The position numbers and the translations under genes were made by a program. From assembly GCA_017506735.1 (NCBI GenBank), contig JAFVMW010000051.1, forward strand, positions 1 through 58,525: 58,525 nt of DNA, written 5' to 3'. This stretch comes from Oscillospiraceae bacterium. GTDB lineage: Bacteria; Bacillota; Clostridia; Oscillospirales; Oscillospiraceae. Under the pieces are notes generated by a model that saw only the letters and a program-made list of their open reading frames with translations, searched no databases and had not been told where the DNA came from. Position 1 is the first letter of the stretch, and each line of letters starts with the position of its first letter. This document shows, one piece after another, positions 1 to 8,460 of the stretch.

Positions 1-82
1 CAAGCTCTTCTCCCGTGGAGACCTACGGGCGCTGAAATCCGCAGTTCAGGTCTTCTGATGTAGGTACTAAAAAATTATGAAA

Positions 83-117
83 AAACACCCGAAGTCTTGA
101 CCTGACTTTGGGTGTTT
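83..117. terminator. hairpin, possible terminator at window edge
   Basis: A 14-bp stem (83-96 with 104-117, one G/T mismatch, 7-nt loop) lies in the 283 bases before the first gene. An A-rich run precedes it on the plus strand, so the minus-strand transcript would have a clean U-tract. On the plus strand only a short TTT follows. It could end a gene lying left of the window or act in both directions. I see no credible gene in 1-283. Confidence 0.45.
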
Positions 118-223
118 CTGCTGAGTATGATGTTGTTTTCCGGGACTTTCCAGTCGTAAAAGTTCGGATTTCTCCGGGGCCGTTTTGTAGCAAGTGGCAA
201 ACTCCGGAAGTGCGTTTTTCGAC

Positions 224-252
224 TTCCGTTCCCGGATTTGTTGTGGTATAAT
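224..252 (+). promoter_or_regulatory. weak sigma-A type promoter for the MFS-GH2 gene
   Basis: TATAAT at 247-252 lies 32 bases before the start codon of the fusion gene. The best -35 at 17-bp spacing is TTCCGT (224-229), a poor match, so the promoter may need an activator. Confidence 0.45.
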
Positions 253-283
253 GAAACAATCAACACAATGGGAGGGTTTATCC

Positions 284-3235
284 ATGAAAACCAAGCTTTC
301 TCCCCGATTCTGGATTGCGCTGACCCTGTTTTCGCTGGTGGGTCAGGTGGCCTGGGTTGTGGAGAATATGTATTTCAATGTGTTTCTGTACAAAATGTTC
401 CGGGCTTCCGCGGCGGATATCTCCGCCATGGTGGGAGCCTCCAGTGTGGCGGCGGCGGTGACCACCATCGTCATGGGCGCCCTGTCTGACCGGGTGGGCA
501 AGCGGAAGCTGTTCATCTGCGGCGGCTACCTGGTGTGGGGCGTAAGTATTCTGGCCTTCTGCGCCCTGCGGCTGGAGGTCATTGAGGCGGTGTTCCCCAT
601 GACGGCCAATGCCATGGCCCTGGGTGTGAGCCTGGTGATCATCCTCGACTGCGTGATGACCTTCTTCGGCTCCACCGCCAACGACGCTGCCTTCAACGCC
701 TGGCTGACGGACTCCACCGACCCCACCAACCGGGGCAGCGTGGAGGGCATCAATTCCATGATGCCCCTGGTGGCCATTCTGGCGGTGTTCGGCGGCTTTA
801 TGGGCTTTGACCTGAACAAATCCGAAAGCTGGACCTATGTGTTTGCCATCATCGGCGGCGTGGTGATCTGCGTTGGCATCAGCGGCATCTTCCTCATCGA
901 CGAGGCCCCCATCCGGCCCAGCAAGACCGGCTGGCTTGAGAACCTCCGTTACGGCTTCCGCCCCTCTACCATGGGGGAGAATCCGAAGCTGTATGTGATG
1001 CTGGCAGTGTTTGCCCTGTTCAACATCGCCATTCAGATCTATATGCCCTATCTGATCCTCTACTACGAGGTGTCCCTGGGCATGGCGAATTATGTGCTGA
1101 TCATGGCCCCGGCCATTATCCTGGCTTCTGTGGTCACGGCCTTCTGGGGCAAGACCTATGACAGCAAGGGCTTCCGGTTCGCTGCGGTGTGGGCGCTGGT
1201 GTGGCTGAACGCCGGATTCCTGGTGCTGTATTTCACCCGGAGCACCCTGCCGGTGTTTGTGGGCAGTCTGCTGATGATGTCCGGCTACCTGTCGGGCATG
1301 GCGGTGTTCGGGGCCTGCGTCCGGGATTTCACACCGGCAGGCAAGTCCGGTCAGTTCCAGGGCCTGCGGATTGTGGCACAGGTGCTGATTCCTGGTGTCA
1401 TCGGCCCTGCCATCGGTGCCTATGTGCTGAGAGGGGCGGAACAGATTGTGAACTCCGACGGCACCACCAGCTTTGTACCCAATGCCAACATCTTCTCCGC
1501 CGCGCTGACGGTGGGCGTGGTGGTATTGGCGCTGGTGTGCCTGATCAACGGCAAGCGTCCCCCCAGAACCGTGGAGCTGGAAACCCCCTGGGAAGCCCAG
1601 CCCGAGATCCCCTGGAATGAGTACCCCCGGCCCCAGCTGGTCCGGGACAGCTTCCTGTGTCTGAACGGCAAATGGGAGCTTCGGAAGAACGGGGATTCCC
1701 TTGGCGAGATTCTGGTGCCCTATCCTCCGGAAAGCCGGCTGTCCGGCATTCATCAGACCTTCCGCAAGGGGGACGTGCTGGACTACGAGCGCAGCTTTAC
1801 TTTGCCCGAGGGCTTCCGGAAGGATCGGGTGATCCTCCATTTCGGCGCGGTGGATCAGATCTGCACCGTGTATGTGAATGACACCCAGGTGGGCCGTCAC
1901 GAGGGCGGCTACCTGAGCTTCTCCTTTGACATCACCGACGCGCTGACTGAGGGAGAGAATAAGCTGTGGGTGGAGGTCATTGACGACCTTGACCACGATC
2001 TGCCCTGGGGCAAGCAGTGCCGTGACCGGGGCGGTATGTGGTACACGCCCGTGTCCGGCATCTGGCAGACCGTGTGGCTGGAATCCGTGCCGGAAAACTA
2101 CATCCGGAGCGTGAGAATCACCGCCAACATGGAAGAGGCGGTCATCGAGATCGAGGGCGGCACCGACGAGATGTATGTGAACTGCGACGGCAAGCGCTAC
2201 GCCGTGTCCGGCGGCAGGGTGGTGATCCGTCCGGAGAAGCCCCGGCTGTGGAGTCCGGAAACGCCCAATCTCTATCCCTTCACCCTGACGGCAGGACAGG
2301 ACGAAATCAAGAGCTACTTTGCCCTGAGGGCCATCTCCACCGGCGTGGCGGAGGACAAGCCCCGGATTCTGCTGAACGGCAAGCCCTATTTCTTCCACGG
2401 CCTGCTGGACCAGGGCTATTACCCCGACGGCATCTATCTGCCCGGCTCCCCCGAGGGCTTTACCTGGGATGTAACCACCATGAAGGATCTGGGCTTCAAT
2501 ATGCTCCGCAAGCACATCAAGGTGGAGCCGGAGCGGTTTTACTATGACTGCGACCGGCTGGGTATGATCGTGTTCCAGGATCTGGTGAATACCGGCGACT
2601 ATTATTACCTCCGGGACACCGCCCTGCCTACCATCGGCTTCCGGAAGAATACCTACCATCCCAAGTGCAGTGAACGCCGGGAGAAATTCTTCATCGCCCA
2701 CGGCGAGGCGGAGGTGCGCCATCTGCACAACCATCCCTGTGTCCTTTTGTACACCCTGTTCAATGAAGGCTGGGGCCAGCATGATACCCAGGCGCTTTAT
2801 GAGCATTTTAAGTCCTTCGCCCCCGACCGGATCTGGAACGCGGCTTCGGGCTGGTTCAAGAATTCTGACTCGGATCTCCAGAGCGAGCATATCTACTTCG
2901 GCAGTCTGGAGATGAAGCCCCTGGGCGAAAAGCCTTTGACGCTGACGGAATTTGGCGGCTACTCCTGGCCTGTGGCCGGACACCGGTTCAACCTGGACGA
3001 GGAGTACGGCTATCAGAAGTACACCAATTCTGACGACCTGCAGAAGGCCCTGTCCAGGCTCTACCGGGAGGACATCCTGCCCCAGGTGAAGGAGAAGGGC
3101 CTGTGTCTGACGGTGCTGACCCAGGTCAGTGACGTGGAGGACGAGACGAACGGCCTTGTGACCTATGACCGGAAGCTCGTCAAGGTCAACCGGGAGGAAA
3201 TGCGTGCCATCGCCGCGGAACTTAAACAAATCTGA
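284..3235 (+). CDS. MFS sugar/glycoside transporter fused to a GH2 glycosidase
   Basis: A single 983-residue protein. Residues about 10-425 are a 12-helix major facilitator transporter (cytoplasmic-loop motif SDRVGKRK). Residues about 440-983 are a family 2 glycoside hydrolase: jelly-roll domain beginning near YPRPQLVRDS, an Ig-like domain, then a TIM barrel from about residue 690. The acid/base Glu is E828 in NEGWGQ and the nucleophile is E889 in TEFGGY, so the enzyme looks active. With an even helix number the hydrolase would face the cytoplasm and could cleave a beta-glycoside or glucuronide as it enters. The start at 284 has GGAGGG seven bases upstream; an in-frame extension to 194 has no ribosome site. 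GH2 enzymes and MFS carriers are normally separate genes. The substrate is not readable from sequence. No frameshift or stop interrupts the junction. Confidence 0.9.
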   Translation: MKTKLSPRFWIALTLFSLVGQVAWVVENMYFNVFLYKMFRASAADISAMVGASSVAAAVTTIVMGALSDRVGKRKLFICGGYLVWGVSILAFCALRLEVIEAVFPMTANAMALGVSLVIILDCVMTFFGSTANDAAFNAWLTDSTDPTNRGSVEGINSMMPLVAILAVFGGFMGFDLNKSESWTYVFAIIGGVVICVGISGIFLIDEAPIRPSKTGWLENLRYGFRPSTMGENPKLYVMLAVFALFNIAIQIYMPYLILYYEVSLGMANYVLIMAPAIILASVVTAFWGKTYDSKGFRFAAVWALVWLNAGFLVLYFTRSTLPVFVGSLLMMSGYLSGMAVFGACVRDFTPAGKSGQFQGLRIVAQVLIPGVIGPAIGAYVLRGAEQIVNSDGTTSFVPNANIFSAALTVGVVVLALVCLINGKRPPRTVELETPWEAQPEIPWNEYPRPQLVRDSFLCLNGKWELRKNGDSLGEILVPYPPESRLSGIHQTFRKGDVLDYERSFTLPEGFRKDRVILHFGAVDQICTVYVNDTQVGRHEGGYLSFSFDITDALTEGENKLWVEVIDDLDHDLPWGKQCRDRGGMWYTPVSGIWQTVWLESVPENYIRSVRITANMEEAVIEIEGGTDEMYVNCDGKRYAVSGGRVVIRPEKPRLWSPETPNLYPFTLTAGQDEIKSYFALRAISTGVAEDKPRILLNGKPYFFHGLLDQGYYPDGIYLPGSPEGFTWDVTTMKDLGFNMLRKHIKVEPERFYYDCDRLGMIVFQDLVNTGDYYYLRDTALPTIGFRKNTYHPKCSERREKFFIAHGEAEVRHLHNHPCVLLYTLFNEGWGQHDTQALYEHFKSFAPDRIWNAASGWFKNSDSDLQSEHIYFGSLEMKPLGEKPLTLTEFGGYSWPVAGHRFNLDEEYGYQKYTNSDDLQKALSRLYREDILPQVKEKGLCLTVLTQVSDVEDETNGLVTYDRKLVKVNREEMRAIAAELKQI

Positions 3236-3247
3236 AGAATTCGCCCG

Positions 3248-3276
3248 TTGCGGAACAGGGAAAGCTGTGGTATAAT
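3248..3276 (+). promoter_or_regulatory. sigma-A promoter upstream of the small exporter gene
   Basis: TTGCGG (3248-3253), 17-bp spacer, TATAAT (3271-3276). It would give a leader of about 75 nt before the start at 3360. Confidence 0.7.
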
Positions 3277-3359
3277 ACAAAAAGTTGCAGTTTACAGAGG
3301 TGTTTCGACGATACCTAAAACTCCAATTTCCAAATCTCTCTCCCAAAGGTGTATTGTAA

Positions 3360-3833
3360 ATGCTGAAAAAGCTTCTGTTTGTTTTCTTTGTTTCCATGGT
3401 TCCTCTGATTGAGCTTCGGGGCGGCGTGCCCATTGCCATGGGTATGGGCATCCACTGGCTGCCGTCCATTGTGGTCTGTGCCATCGGCAATATGCTGCCG
3501 GTGCCCATCATCTATCTGTTTGCCCGAAAGGTGCTGCTGTGGGGGGCGGACAAGCCCGTCATCGGAAAATTCTTCACCTTCTGCATCGAAAAGGGAGAGT
3601 CCGGCGGACGGAAGCTCCGCAAGAAGGCAGGCCGTGGCGGTCTGTTCATTGCACTGCTGCTGTTTGTGGGCATCCCCCTGCCGGGCACCGGAGCCTGGAC
3701 CGGCACTCTGGCTGCCAGCTTCCTGGATATGGGCTTCAAATCCACTACCGCCGCCGTTTCCCTGGGCGTGGTTATGGCGGGTGTGATCATGGCTGTCACC
3801 AGCTCCGGCGTGCTTGCCGTGCTGGGGTTTTAA
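3360..3833 (+). CDS. small multi-drug export family membrane protein
   Basis: A 157-residue integral membrane protein with about four hydrophobic segments. The patterns ELRGGVPIAMG near the N-terminus and PLPGTGAWTG in the second half are typical of the COG2426/Sm_multidrug_ex (PF06695) family. The family name is historical: export of drugs is not well demonstrated for most members, so the substrate is unknown. AAAGGTG precedes the start. It has its own promoter and is followed 18 bases later by the HIT gene, so the two are probably co-transcribed. Confidence 0.8.
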   Translation: MLKKLLFVFFVSMVPLIELRGGVPIAMGMGIHWLPSIVVCAIGNMLPVPIIYLFARKVLLWGADKPVIGKFFTFCIEKGESGGRKLRKKAGRGGLFIALLLFVGIPLPGTGAWTGTLAASFLDMGFKSTTAAVSLGVVMAGVIMAVTSSGVLAVLGF

Positions 3834-3851
3834 TGAAAGGAGAAATACATT

Positions 3852-4193
3852 ATGTCCAACTGTCTGTTCTGCCGCATCGTCAGCGGTGAAATTCCCTCCA
3901 CCAAGGTCTATGAGGACGAAATCTGCCTGGCCTTCCGGGACATCGCGCCCATGGCTCCCACCCATGTGCTGGTGATTCCCAAGGAGCATATCTCCGGCGT
4001 ATCCGCAGTCACAGCTGAAAATGCCGCCATCGCCGGCCACTGCATCGCCGTCTGTGCCAAGGTGGCAGAGCTTGAGGGCCTGGAAAATGGCTTCCGTGTG
4101 GTGTCCAACTGCGGCGACGATGCCGGTCAGACCGTTCCCCACCTCCACTTCCACGTGCTGGGCGGACGGAAGCTGAGCCTGGAAATGGCTTGA
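3852..4193 (+). CDS. hinT: HIT family purine nucleoside phosphoramidase-like hydrolase
   Basis: A 113-residue histidine-triad protein with the N-terminal CLFCRIVSGEIPS signature and the catalytic triad HLHFHVLGG at the C-terminus. HinT-type enzymes hydrolyse AMP-lysine and other purine nucleotide phosphoramidates in the cytoplasm. The length is normal for the family, and the Cys-x2-Cys near the start resembles the zinc-binding subset. AAAGGAG lies upstream. Its stop codon overlaps the -35 box of the next transcription unit. Confidence 0.9.
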   Translation: MSNCLFCRIVSGEIPSTKVYEDEICLAFRDIAPMAPTHVLVIPKEHISGVSAVTAENAAIAGHCIAVCAKVAELEGLENGFRVVSNCGDDAGQTVPHLHFHVLGGRKLSLEMA

Positions 4194-4217
4194 CAAATCC
4201 CGGAATCGGGCTATAAT
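4190..4217 (+). promoter_or_regulatory. strong sigma-A promoter of the thiT unit
   Basis: Consensus TTGACA (4190-4195), 16-bp spacer and TATAAT (4212-4217), placed just ahead of the TPP riboswitch. The -35 overlaps the stop codon of the HIT gene. Confidence 0.85.
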
Positions 4218-4236
4218 AGAAACAGATCGCAGAATA

Positions 4237-4333
4237 ATCTCCTCTTCGGGGAGTCGGATGCATCCGACTGAGAGGGCGCTTGGTAGCGTCGACCCGCGAA
4301 CCTGATACGGATCATGCCGTCGTAGGGAAAGAT
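4237..4333 (+). promoter_or_regulatory. TPP (THI-box) riboswitch
   Basis: The conserved THI-box blocks are present in order: GGGG before a short stem-loop (TCGG/CCGA), CTGAGA at 4268-4273, GAACCTGAT at 4298-4306, then ATGCCGTCGTAGGGAA. A weak closing helix pairs ATCT (4237-4240) with AGAT (4330-4333). TPP binding should favour the terminator immediately downstream and shut off the thiamine transporter. Confidence 0.95.
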
Positions 4334-4350
4334 GCTGATATGGTGCTAGT

Positions 4351-4404
4351 GTAGTATCGCATTGTACTCGTGATAGACGGGATTACAATGCGGTACTATT
4401 TTTT
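4351..4404 (+). terminator. riboswitch-controlled intrinsic terminator
   Basis: A stem of about 16 bp (4351-4366 with 4384-4399, one G/T pair) is followed directly by a T-run. It sits 18 bases after the TPP aptamer and before thiT, the normal position of an expression platform. Confidence 0.9.
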
Positions 4405-4480
4405 ATGGGACGCGGTTTTCTGAGGCCGGACACAGGGCCCGTGGAAGGTTGGGGAAACGCCCGTCCCGGAAGGAAAAATC

Positions 4481-5050
4481 ATGTCAGTGAACAAAAATCA
4501 TATGAAAACCCGGGCGCTCACCGAAGGCGCCATGCTTGTGGCTGCGGCTCAGATTCTGAGCTATGTAAAGCTCTACGAATTCCCCCACGGCGGTTCTGTC
4601 ACACCGGCCATGTTTCCCATTCTGCTGTTTGCCCTACGCTGGGGCCTGGGCAGGGGACTGCTTGCAGGCTTTGTGTTCGGCCTTTTGCAGCTGATTTTCG
4701 ACGGAGCCTATGCCTGGGGCTGGCAGAGCATGGTGCTGGACTATCTGCTTGCCTTCACCCCTTTGGGACTGGCAGGACTGTTCAAGGGGAAGGCCTGGGG
4801 CATTTTCCCCGGTACGGTGCTGGGCTGCGGCGCAAGATTTCTGGTGCATTACCTCAGCGGCGTGACCATCTACCGGATCAATATGCCCACGGAAATCCCT
4901 GGCTTCGGCGTTTTTGATGATGCGGCAGTTTATTCTCTGGTGTACAATGGCAGCTATATGCTGCCCTGCGCTCTGATCTCCCTGGCCATCGGAGCGGCAC
5001 TGTATGTGCCCATGAAGCGGTACTTTGAGGGCCGGGATCTGCTGGCCTGA
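4481..5050 (+). CDS. thiT: ECF transporter S component for thiamine, ThiT
   Basis: A 189-residue membrane protein with about six helices and the ThiT family pattern: a Lys/Tyr-rich SYVKLYEFPHGGS region, then a DGAYAWGWQSMVLDY stretch lining the thiamine pocket. ThiT captures thiamine and works with the shared EcfT/EcfA1/EcfA2 module encoded elsewhere. GGAAGG lies seven bases before the start at 4481. Control by the TPP riboswitch and terminator upstream supports the assignment independently. Confidence 0.93.
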   Translation: MSVNKNHMKTRALTEGAMLVAAAQILSYVKLYEFPHGGSVTPAMFPILLFALRWGLGRGLLAGFVFGLLQLIFDGAYAWGWQSMVLDYLLAFTPLGLAGLFKGKAWGIFPGTVLGCGARFLVHYLSGVTIYRINMPTEIPGFGVFDDAAVYSLVYNGSYMLPCALISLAIGAALYVPMKRYFEGRDLLA

Positions 5051-5062
5051 GCATACTTTTTT

Positions 5063-5090
5063 CGCCCCCGTCCGAAACCGGACGGGGGCG
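5063..5090. terminator. strong hairpin between convergent genes
   Basis: A perfect 12-bp GC-rich stem (5063-5074 with 5079-5090, loop AAAC) lies between the ends of thiT and the convergent SLH gene. A run of T precedes it on the plus strand and no U-tract follows in either direction, so it may act as a 3'-end stabiliser or a weak terminator. Confidence 0.55.
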
Positions 5091-5107
5091 ATTATGCTTG
5101 TATGAAA

Positions 5108-6790
5108 TTACTGCTTCTCCAGCGTCCGGAACAGGAAGGTGACAACCTGAGCCCGGGTGCAGGGATTGGAAGGGGCGAAGGTGGTGGCGGAGGTGCCGGC
5201 GGTGATCTCATTCTCCACGGCCCAGAGGACGGGGATGTAGTAGTAGATGTCCTGGACAACGTCGGTGAAGGGGTTCTCCGTCTTTTCGGGAGCAGGCTCG
5301 CCCATGGTTCTCCACAGGAAGGTCACAACCTGGTCACGGGTACAGGGACGGCTGGGGCTGAACTGGTTGTTGCCGGTGCCGGCGGTGATGTTCTTTTCCA
5401 CCGCCCACAGGACAGCCTTGTAGAAATAATCGCTCTGGGCAACATCGGTGAAGGGATTCTCGGTGGATTCCGGCTCCGGCTCACCCATGGCGCGCCACAG
5501 GAAGGTGACAACCTGGGCCCGGTTGCAGGTCACATTGGGGGAGAAGATGCCTTCGCCGGTGCCGACGGTGATGTTGTTCTCCACAGCCCACAGGACGGGG
5601 CCGGTGTACCACTGGTCGTCGGGAACATCGGTGAAGGGATTCTCCACAGGCTCGGAGGGTTCAGTGGGTTCGGAAGGCTCGGTTTCCTCAGGCTCGGAGG
5701 GTTCGGTAGGCTGGGAAGGCTCGGTTCCCTCGGGCTCGGAGGGTTCGGTGGGCTGGGAAGGCTCGGTTTCCTCGGGCTCGGAGGGTTCGGTGGGCTGGGA
5801 AGGCTCGGTTTCCTCGGGCTCAGAGGGTTCGGTGGGTTCGGAAGGCTCGGTTCCCTCGGGCTCGGAGGGTTCGGTGGGCTGGGAAGGCTCGGTTTCCTCA
5901 GGCTCGGAAGGCTCAGTGGGCTCCTCCTGGGGGAACTGGTCAATGACTGCCTGGAACACCTGGGCCATCACTTCGTGGCCTGCGGCATTGGGATGGAAGT
6001 CCAGATCCATGGGAACCATGGTGGCGTTGCACAGGTTCTCACTGCTTGCCTGGAAGGCGGAGAACACATCGGGCACCAGATAGCTGCCGCCCTCGGCGTT
6101 GGCCAGGATGGCATTGTTCAGCACCCGGGCGGCGGCGTCCATACTGGTGTTCACCAGGGTGTACAGGCCGGTGAAGAACCGGTAGGGGTTATACTGGGTG
6201 GGCAGCAGCACAGGAACCTGGGGATTGATGGCCCGGATGTAGTCCATCACCAGGTTCAGATTGGTGATGAATGTGTCTACCTCTGCCAGAAAATCCGCTC
6301 TCTGGGCGAAGGGGGGATTGGCCGGGGTGCCGTCACCCTGCATCACATCCATGGTGACAATCAGCAGGGGAATGTACCGGGGATCGGCGGAGTTTGCCAT
6401 GATGACCACCACGTCATCGGGGACAATGGCAGGGGAATACATGGCGTTGTAGGCGGCGGTGACCACCTCATACAGCAGATCCAGCAGGTCATTGCCGCCG
6501 CAGGTGATGGTGATCAGATCGGCACGGGCAATCTCGCTGTCCAGGGCGCCGGTGGAAAGCGTATCGTACAGCACATCGGCGGTCAGACCGTTGACACCCT
6601 GGTTGTTCAGGGTATAATCATTGGTCTGGGCCAGAAGCTGGGGAAAGGCGCTCTGCCCCTCTTCCAGACGGGTGCCTGCGGTGATGCTGTCACCCAGGGC
6701 AAGGTAGGTCTTTTCCTCCACGGCCAGAATGCCGGGAATGGTTCCCAGAATCAGGCAGAAGCAAAGGATCAGACTGATGATTTTTTTCAT
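5108..6790 (-). CDS. secreted SGNH/GDSL hydrolase with repeat linker and three SLH domains
   Basis: A 560-residue surface enzyme. It has a signal peptide (residues 1-23), then an SGNH hydrolase domain (about 27-290) with block I GDSITAG (nucleophile S35), GGND as the oxyanion block and DFHP as the catalytic Asp/His block. A Pro/Glu/Thr/Ser linker of six 14-residue repeats follows (about 288-380), then three SLH domains (NPFTDV...VVTFLWR pattern, about 383-560). SLH repeats bind pyruvylated secondary cell-wall polymer, so the esterase should be displayed on the cell wall. Likely substrates are lipid or acyl esters or acetylated glycans. AGGAGGA precedes the start. It is monocistronic, with a promoter at 6824-6852. 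Confidence 0.92.
   Translation of the reverse strand: MKKIISLILCFCLILGTIPGILAVEEKTYLALGDSITAGTRLEEGQSAFPQLLAQTNDYTLNNQGVNGLTADVLYDTLSTGALDSEIARADLITITCGGNDLLDLLYEVVTAAYNAMYSPAIVPDDVVVIMANSADPRYIPLLIVTMDVMQGDGTPANPPFAQRADFLAEVDTFITNLNLVMDYIRAINPQVPVLLPTQYNPYRFFTGLYTLVNTSMDAAARVLNNAILANAEGGSYLVPDVFSAFQASSENLCNATMVPMDLDFHPNAAGHEVMAQVFQAVIDQFPQEEPTEPSEPEETEPSQPTEPSEPEGTEPSEPTEPSEPEETEPSQPTEPSEPEETEPSQPTEPSEPEGTEPSQPTEPSEPEETEPSEPTEPSEPVENPFTDVPDDQWYTGPVLWAVENNITVGTGEGIFSPNVTCNRAQVVTFLWRAMGEPEPESTENPFTDVAQSDYFYKAVLWAVEKNITAGTGNNQFSPSRPCTRDQVVTFLWRTMGEPAPEKTENPFTDVVQDIYYYIPVLWAVENEITAGTSATTFAPSNPCTRAQVVTFLFRTLEKQ
5649..5927 (-). repeat. 42-bp in-frame tandem repeats encoding PTEPSEPEETEPSQ units
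   Basis: Six full and one partial 42-bp units encode 14-residue steps differing at only two positions (E/G and Q/E). The array is the linker between hydrolase and SLH domains. All units keep the frame, so copy-number change would only alter linker length. Confidence 0.9.
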
Positions 6791-6823
6791 AAAACAGTCC
6801 TCCTGTCATTTTCGATACAGTTT

Positions 6824-6852
6824 AATATATCACAATTTCCAGAGAATTACAA
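6824..6852 (-). promoter_or_regulatory. promoter of the SLH-SGNH hydrolase
   Basis: On the minus strand TTGTAA (6852-6847), 17-bp spacer, TATATT (6829-6824), about 35 bases before the start codon. Confidence 0.65.
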
Positions 6853-6862
6853 TCCAAAGCGG

Positions 6863-6890
6863 AAAAACAGAGTGCGCCGAAGCGCACTCT
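6863..6890 (-). terminator. intrinsic terminator of the YcxB-like operon
   Basis: A 9-bp stem with a tetraloop (6869-6877 with 6882-6890) is followed on the minus strand by a U-run (A-run at 6863-6867). It ends the two-gene minus operon that starts at 8352. Confidence 0.85.
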
Positions 6891-6904
6891 TGGGATTGGA
6901 TCGC

Positions 6905-7417
6905 TCAGTTGCCTCTGCCTGCGAAGATCCGCCGGAGGAGCTGTTCTTCGGTTTCGCCGGAGAAGCCGTCCCGGGCAAGCAGGATGCCCATTTTGTTCTC
7001 ACACAGCAGAATCACCAGATGCCTGGAATACTTGACGGACAGAATCTGATCGTAGGGGATTTCCTTGTTCACACCGGTGCCGGTGATGACCAGGCGGTCT
7101 TCATAGAATCGGGTGAGCCGCTCTGCCCCGGGGCCGTGGGTCATTTCCTGGGACTTCCACATCCGCTTGACCTGGTTTCTGGGCAGCAGCACATTGCTCC
7201 ACAGGATGATCAGCCCGAAGGGAATCAGGTAGGCCACCGTATGGATCAGACCGCCGCCGGACCGGATGGTGTAAGCGGCCACAGCCACCCAGATGGCGAT
7301 CAGCGCCAGGGCGGCTTTCCGGGCACCGGCGCCGTAGCTGTCCCGGGAGATCCGGAGCATACCCTCCGTAAACAGAGGCTTGGTGATGACAAGCCTGTTT
7401 TCTGCCAGATGATCCAT
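6905..7417 (-). CDS. YcxB-like membrane protein of unknown role
   Basis: A 170-residue protein with a short N-terminal polar region, two hydrophobic helices (about residues 35-80), then a soluble half. That half contains RFYEDRLVITGTGVNKEIPYDQILSV, the pattern of the YcxB/PH-like family (PF14317). The start at 7417 lies five bases after the stop of the nucleotidyltransferase gene, so translation is probably coupled. The function of YcxB proteins is unknown, and nothing here points to a link with sugar nucleotides beyond co-transcription. Confidence 0.7.
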   Translation of the reverse strand: MDHLAENRLVITKPLFTEGMLRISRDSYGAGARKAALALIAIWVAVAAYTIRSGGGLIHTVAYLIPFGLIILWSNVLLPRNQVKRMWKSQEMTHGPGAERLTRFYEDRLVITGTGVNKEIPYDQILSVKYSRHLVILLCENKMGILLARDGFSGETEEQLLRRIFAGRGN

Positions 7418-7422
7418 GGGAA

Positions 7423-8352
7423 TCACTTCTCCCACAGGCCGTTGGGGTAGAAGCCTGCGTCGGTCTTTTCCTTCAGTGCGGCCATAACCACGGGCTTGTC
7501 GGCGGCATAGGTCACGCCGTACCACTTGTCGGGAGAGTGGAGAACCTGGACGGTGGCCTTGCCCTCTTCGATCAGCTCGGACACGGAGGAGGGCAGGAAG
7601 AACTCGGCCTTGCCGGGGTTCTTGCCCAGAACCTTATCCAGGAACGCGGGGAAACGGGCTTCGATCTCACCCAGGAAGCTGGGGGTGAAGCCCCACAGAT
7701 TCATGGAAACGATGGTGTCCGCTGCCACCTGGGTCCAGCTGGCGCCGTCATCCTCGGTATAGTGGATGCCGCCGTCATACTTTTCGATCCGGGTCCGCTC
7801 GGTGACGGAGGTCAGGAGGCCCTGCTCGTCGCTGACGCAGATGCCCCGGGCCACATGGCCGTTGTCGGTGACGGTGTTGCCCAGCTCGTAGCCCACCATG
7901 CAGTAGCGGTACTTGTCATCGTCAGCATGGGTGGACAGGTAATCGTAGATGACCTTGAAGGCATCCCGGCCGTAGTAGTCGTCGGCGTTGATGACGGCAA
8001 AGGGGGCGCCGTCGATGGCCTCAGCCGCGCAGAGGACGGCGTGGCAGGTACCCCAGGGCTTCACACGGCCCTCGGGAACGGCATAGCCCTCGGGCAGCTT
8101 GTCCAGCTCCTGGTAGGCGTAGCGGATCTCCATGGGGCTGTTCTGCAGACGGGAATCCACAAGGCGCATGAAGTCCTCCCGGATGGCTTCCTTGATGATG
8201 ATGACGGTGGTTTCAAAGCCTGCCTGATAGGCATCATAGATGGAGTAGTCCAGAATGGCCTCACCGTGGCTGCCCACGGGGTCGATCTGCTTCAGTCCGC
8301 CGTAGCGGCTGCCCATACCTGCGGCCATGACAACGAGAATCGGTTTTTTCAT
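7423..8352 (-). CDS. sugar-phosphate nucleotidyltransferase family protein
   Basis: A 309-residue cytoplasmic protein with an N-terminal nucleotide-binding loop, AAGMGSRYGGLKQIDPVG, and an INADDYYGRDAF metal/sugar site typical of NTP_transferase (GT-A fold) enzymes. Residues about 5-250 form the catalytic domain; there is no left-handed beta-helix tail. The family transfers a nucleotide to a hexose-1-phosphate, but these diverged KQIDPVG-type members are not assigned to a substrate, so GalU/RmlA should not be assumed. GGAG lies upstream of the start at 8352. Confidence 0.82.
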   Translation of the reverse strand: MKKPILVVMAAGMGSRYGGLKQIDPVGSHGEAILDYSIYDAYQAGFETTVIIIKEAIREDFMRLVDSRLQNSPMEIRYAYQELDKLPEGYAVPEGRVKPWGTCHAVLCAAEAIDGAPFAVINADDYYGRDAFKVIYDYLSTHADDDKYRYCMVGYELGNTVTDNGHVARGICVSDEQGLLTSVTERTRIEKYDGGIHYTEDDGASWTQVAADTIVSMNLWGFTPSFLGEIEARFPAFLDKVLGKNPGKAEFFLPSSVSELIEEGKATVQVLHSPDKWYGVTYAADKPVVMAALKEKTDAGFYPNGLWEK

Positions 8353-8432
8353 GGAGAATCGCTCCTTTATCACAGTAATTTTGAAAAATTGATTTGTAGT
8401 GGAAAAACACACAGAAGGTGTCTTATAATTGG

Positions 8433-8460
8433 ATTATATCACGGTTTTCCGGAATTTCAA
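8433..8460 (-). promoter_or_regulatory. promoter of the nucleotidyltransferase operon
   Basis: Minus-strand TTGAAA (8460-8455), 16-bp spacer, TATAAT (8438-8433). It lies in the 348-base divergent gap 8353-8700, which otherwise shows no gene or strong structure. Confidence 0.75.

Noticed and set aside
278-3511. Very long open frame on the minus strand opposite the MFS-GH2 gene
   Set aside because: It is low-complexity (His/Gly/Gln-rich), has no recognisable domain or ribosome site, and mirrors the codon bias of the real gene.
5649-5927. Direct repeats that could suggest a CRISPR array
   Set aside because: Units are contiguous 42-bp coding repeats without unique spacers and stay in frame within the SLH protein.
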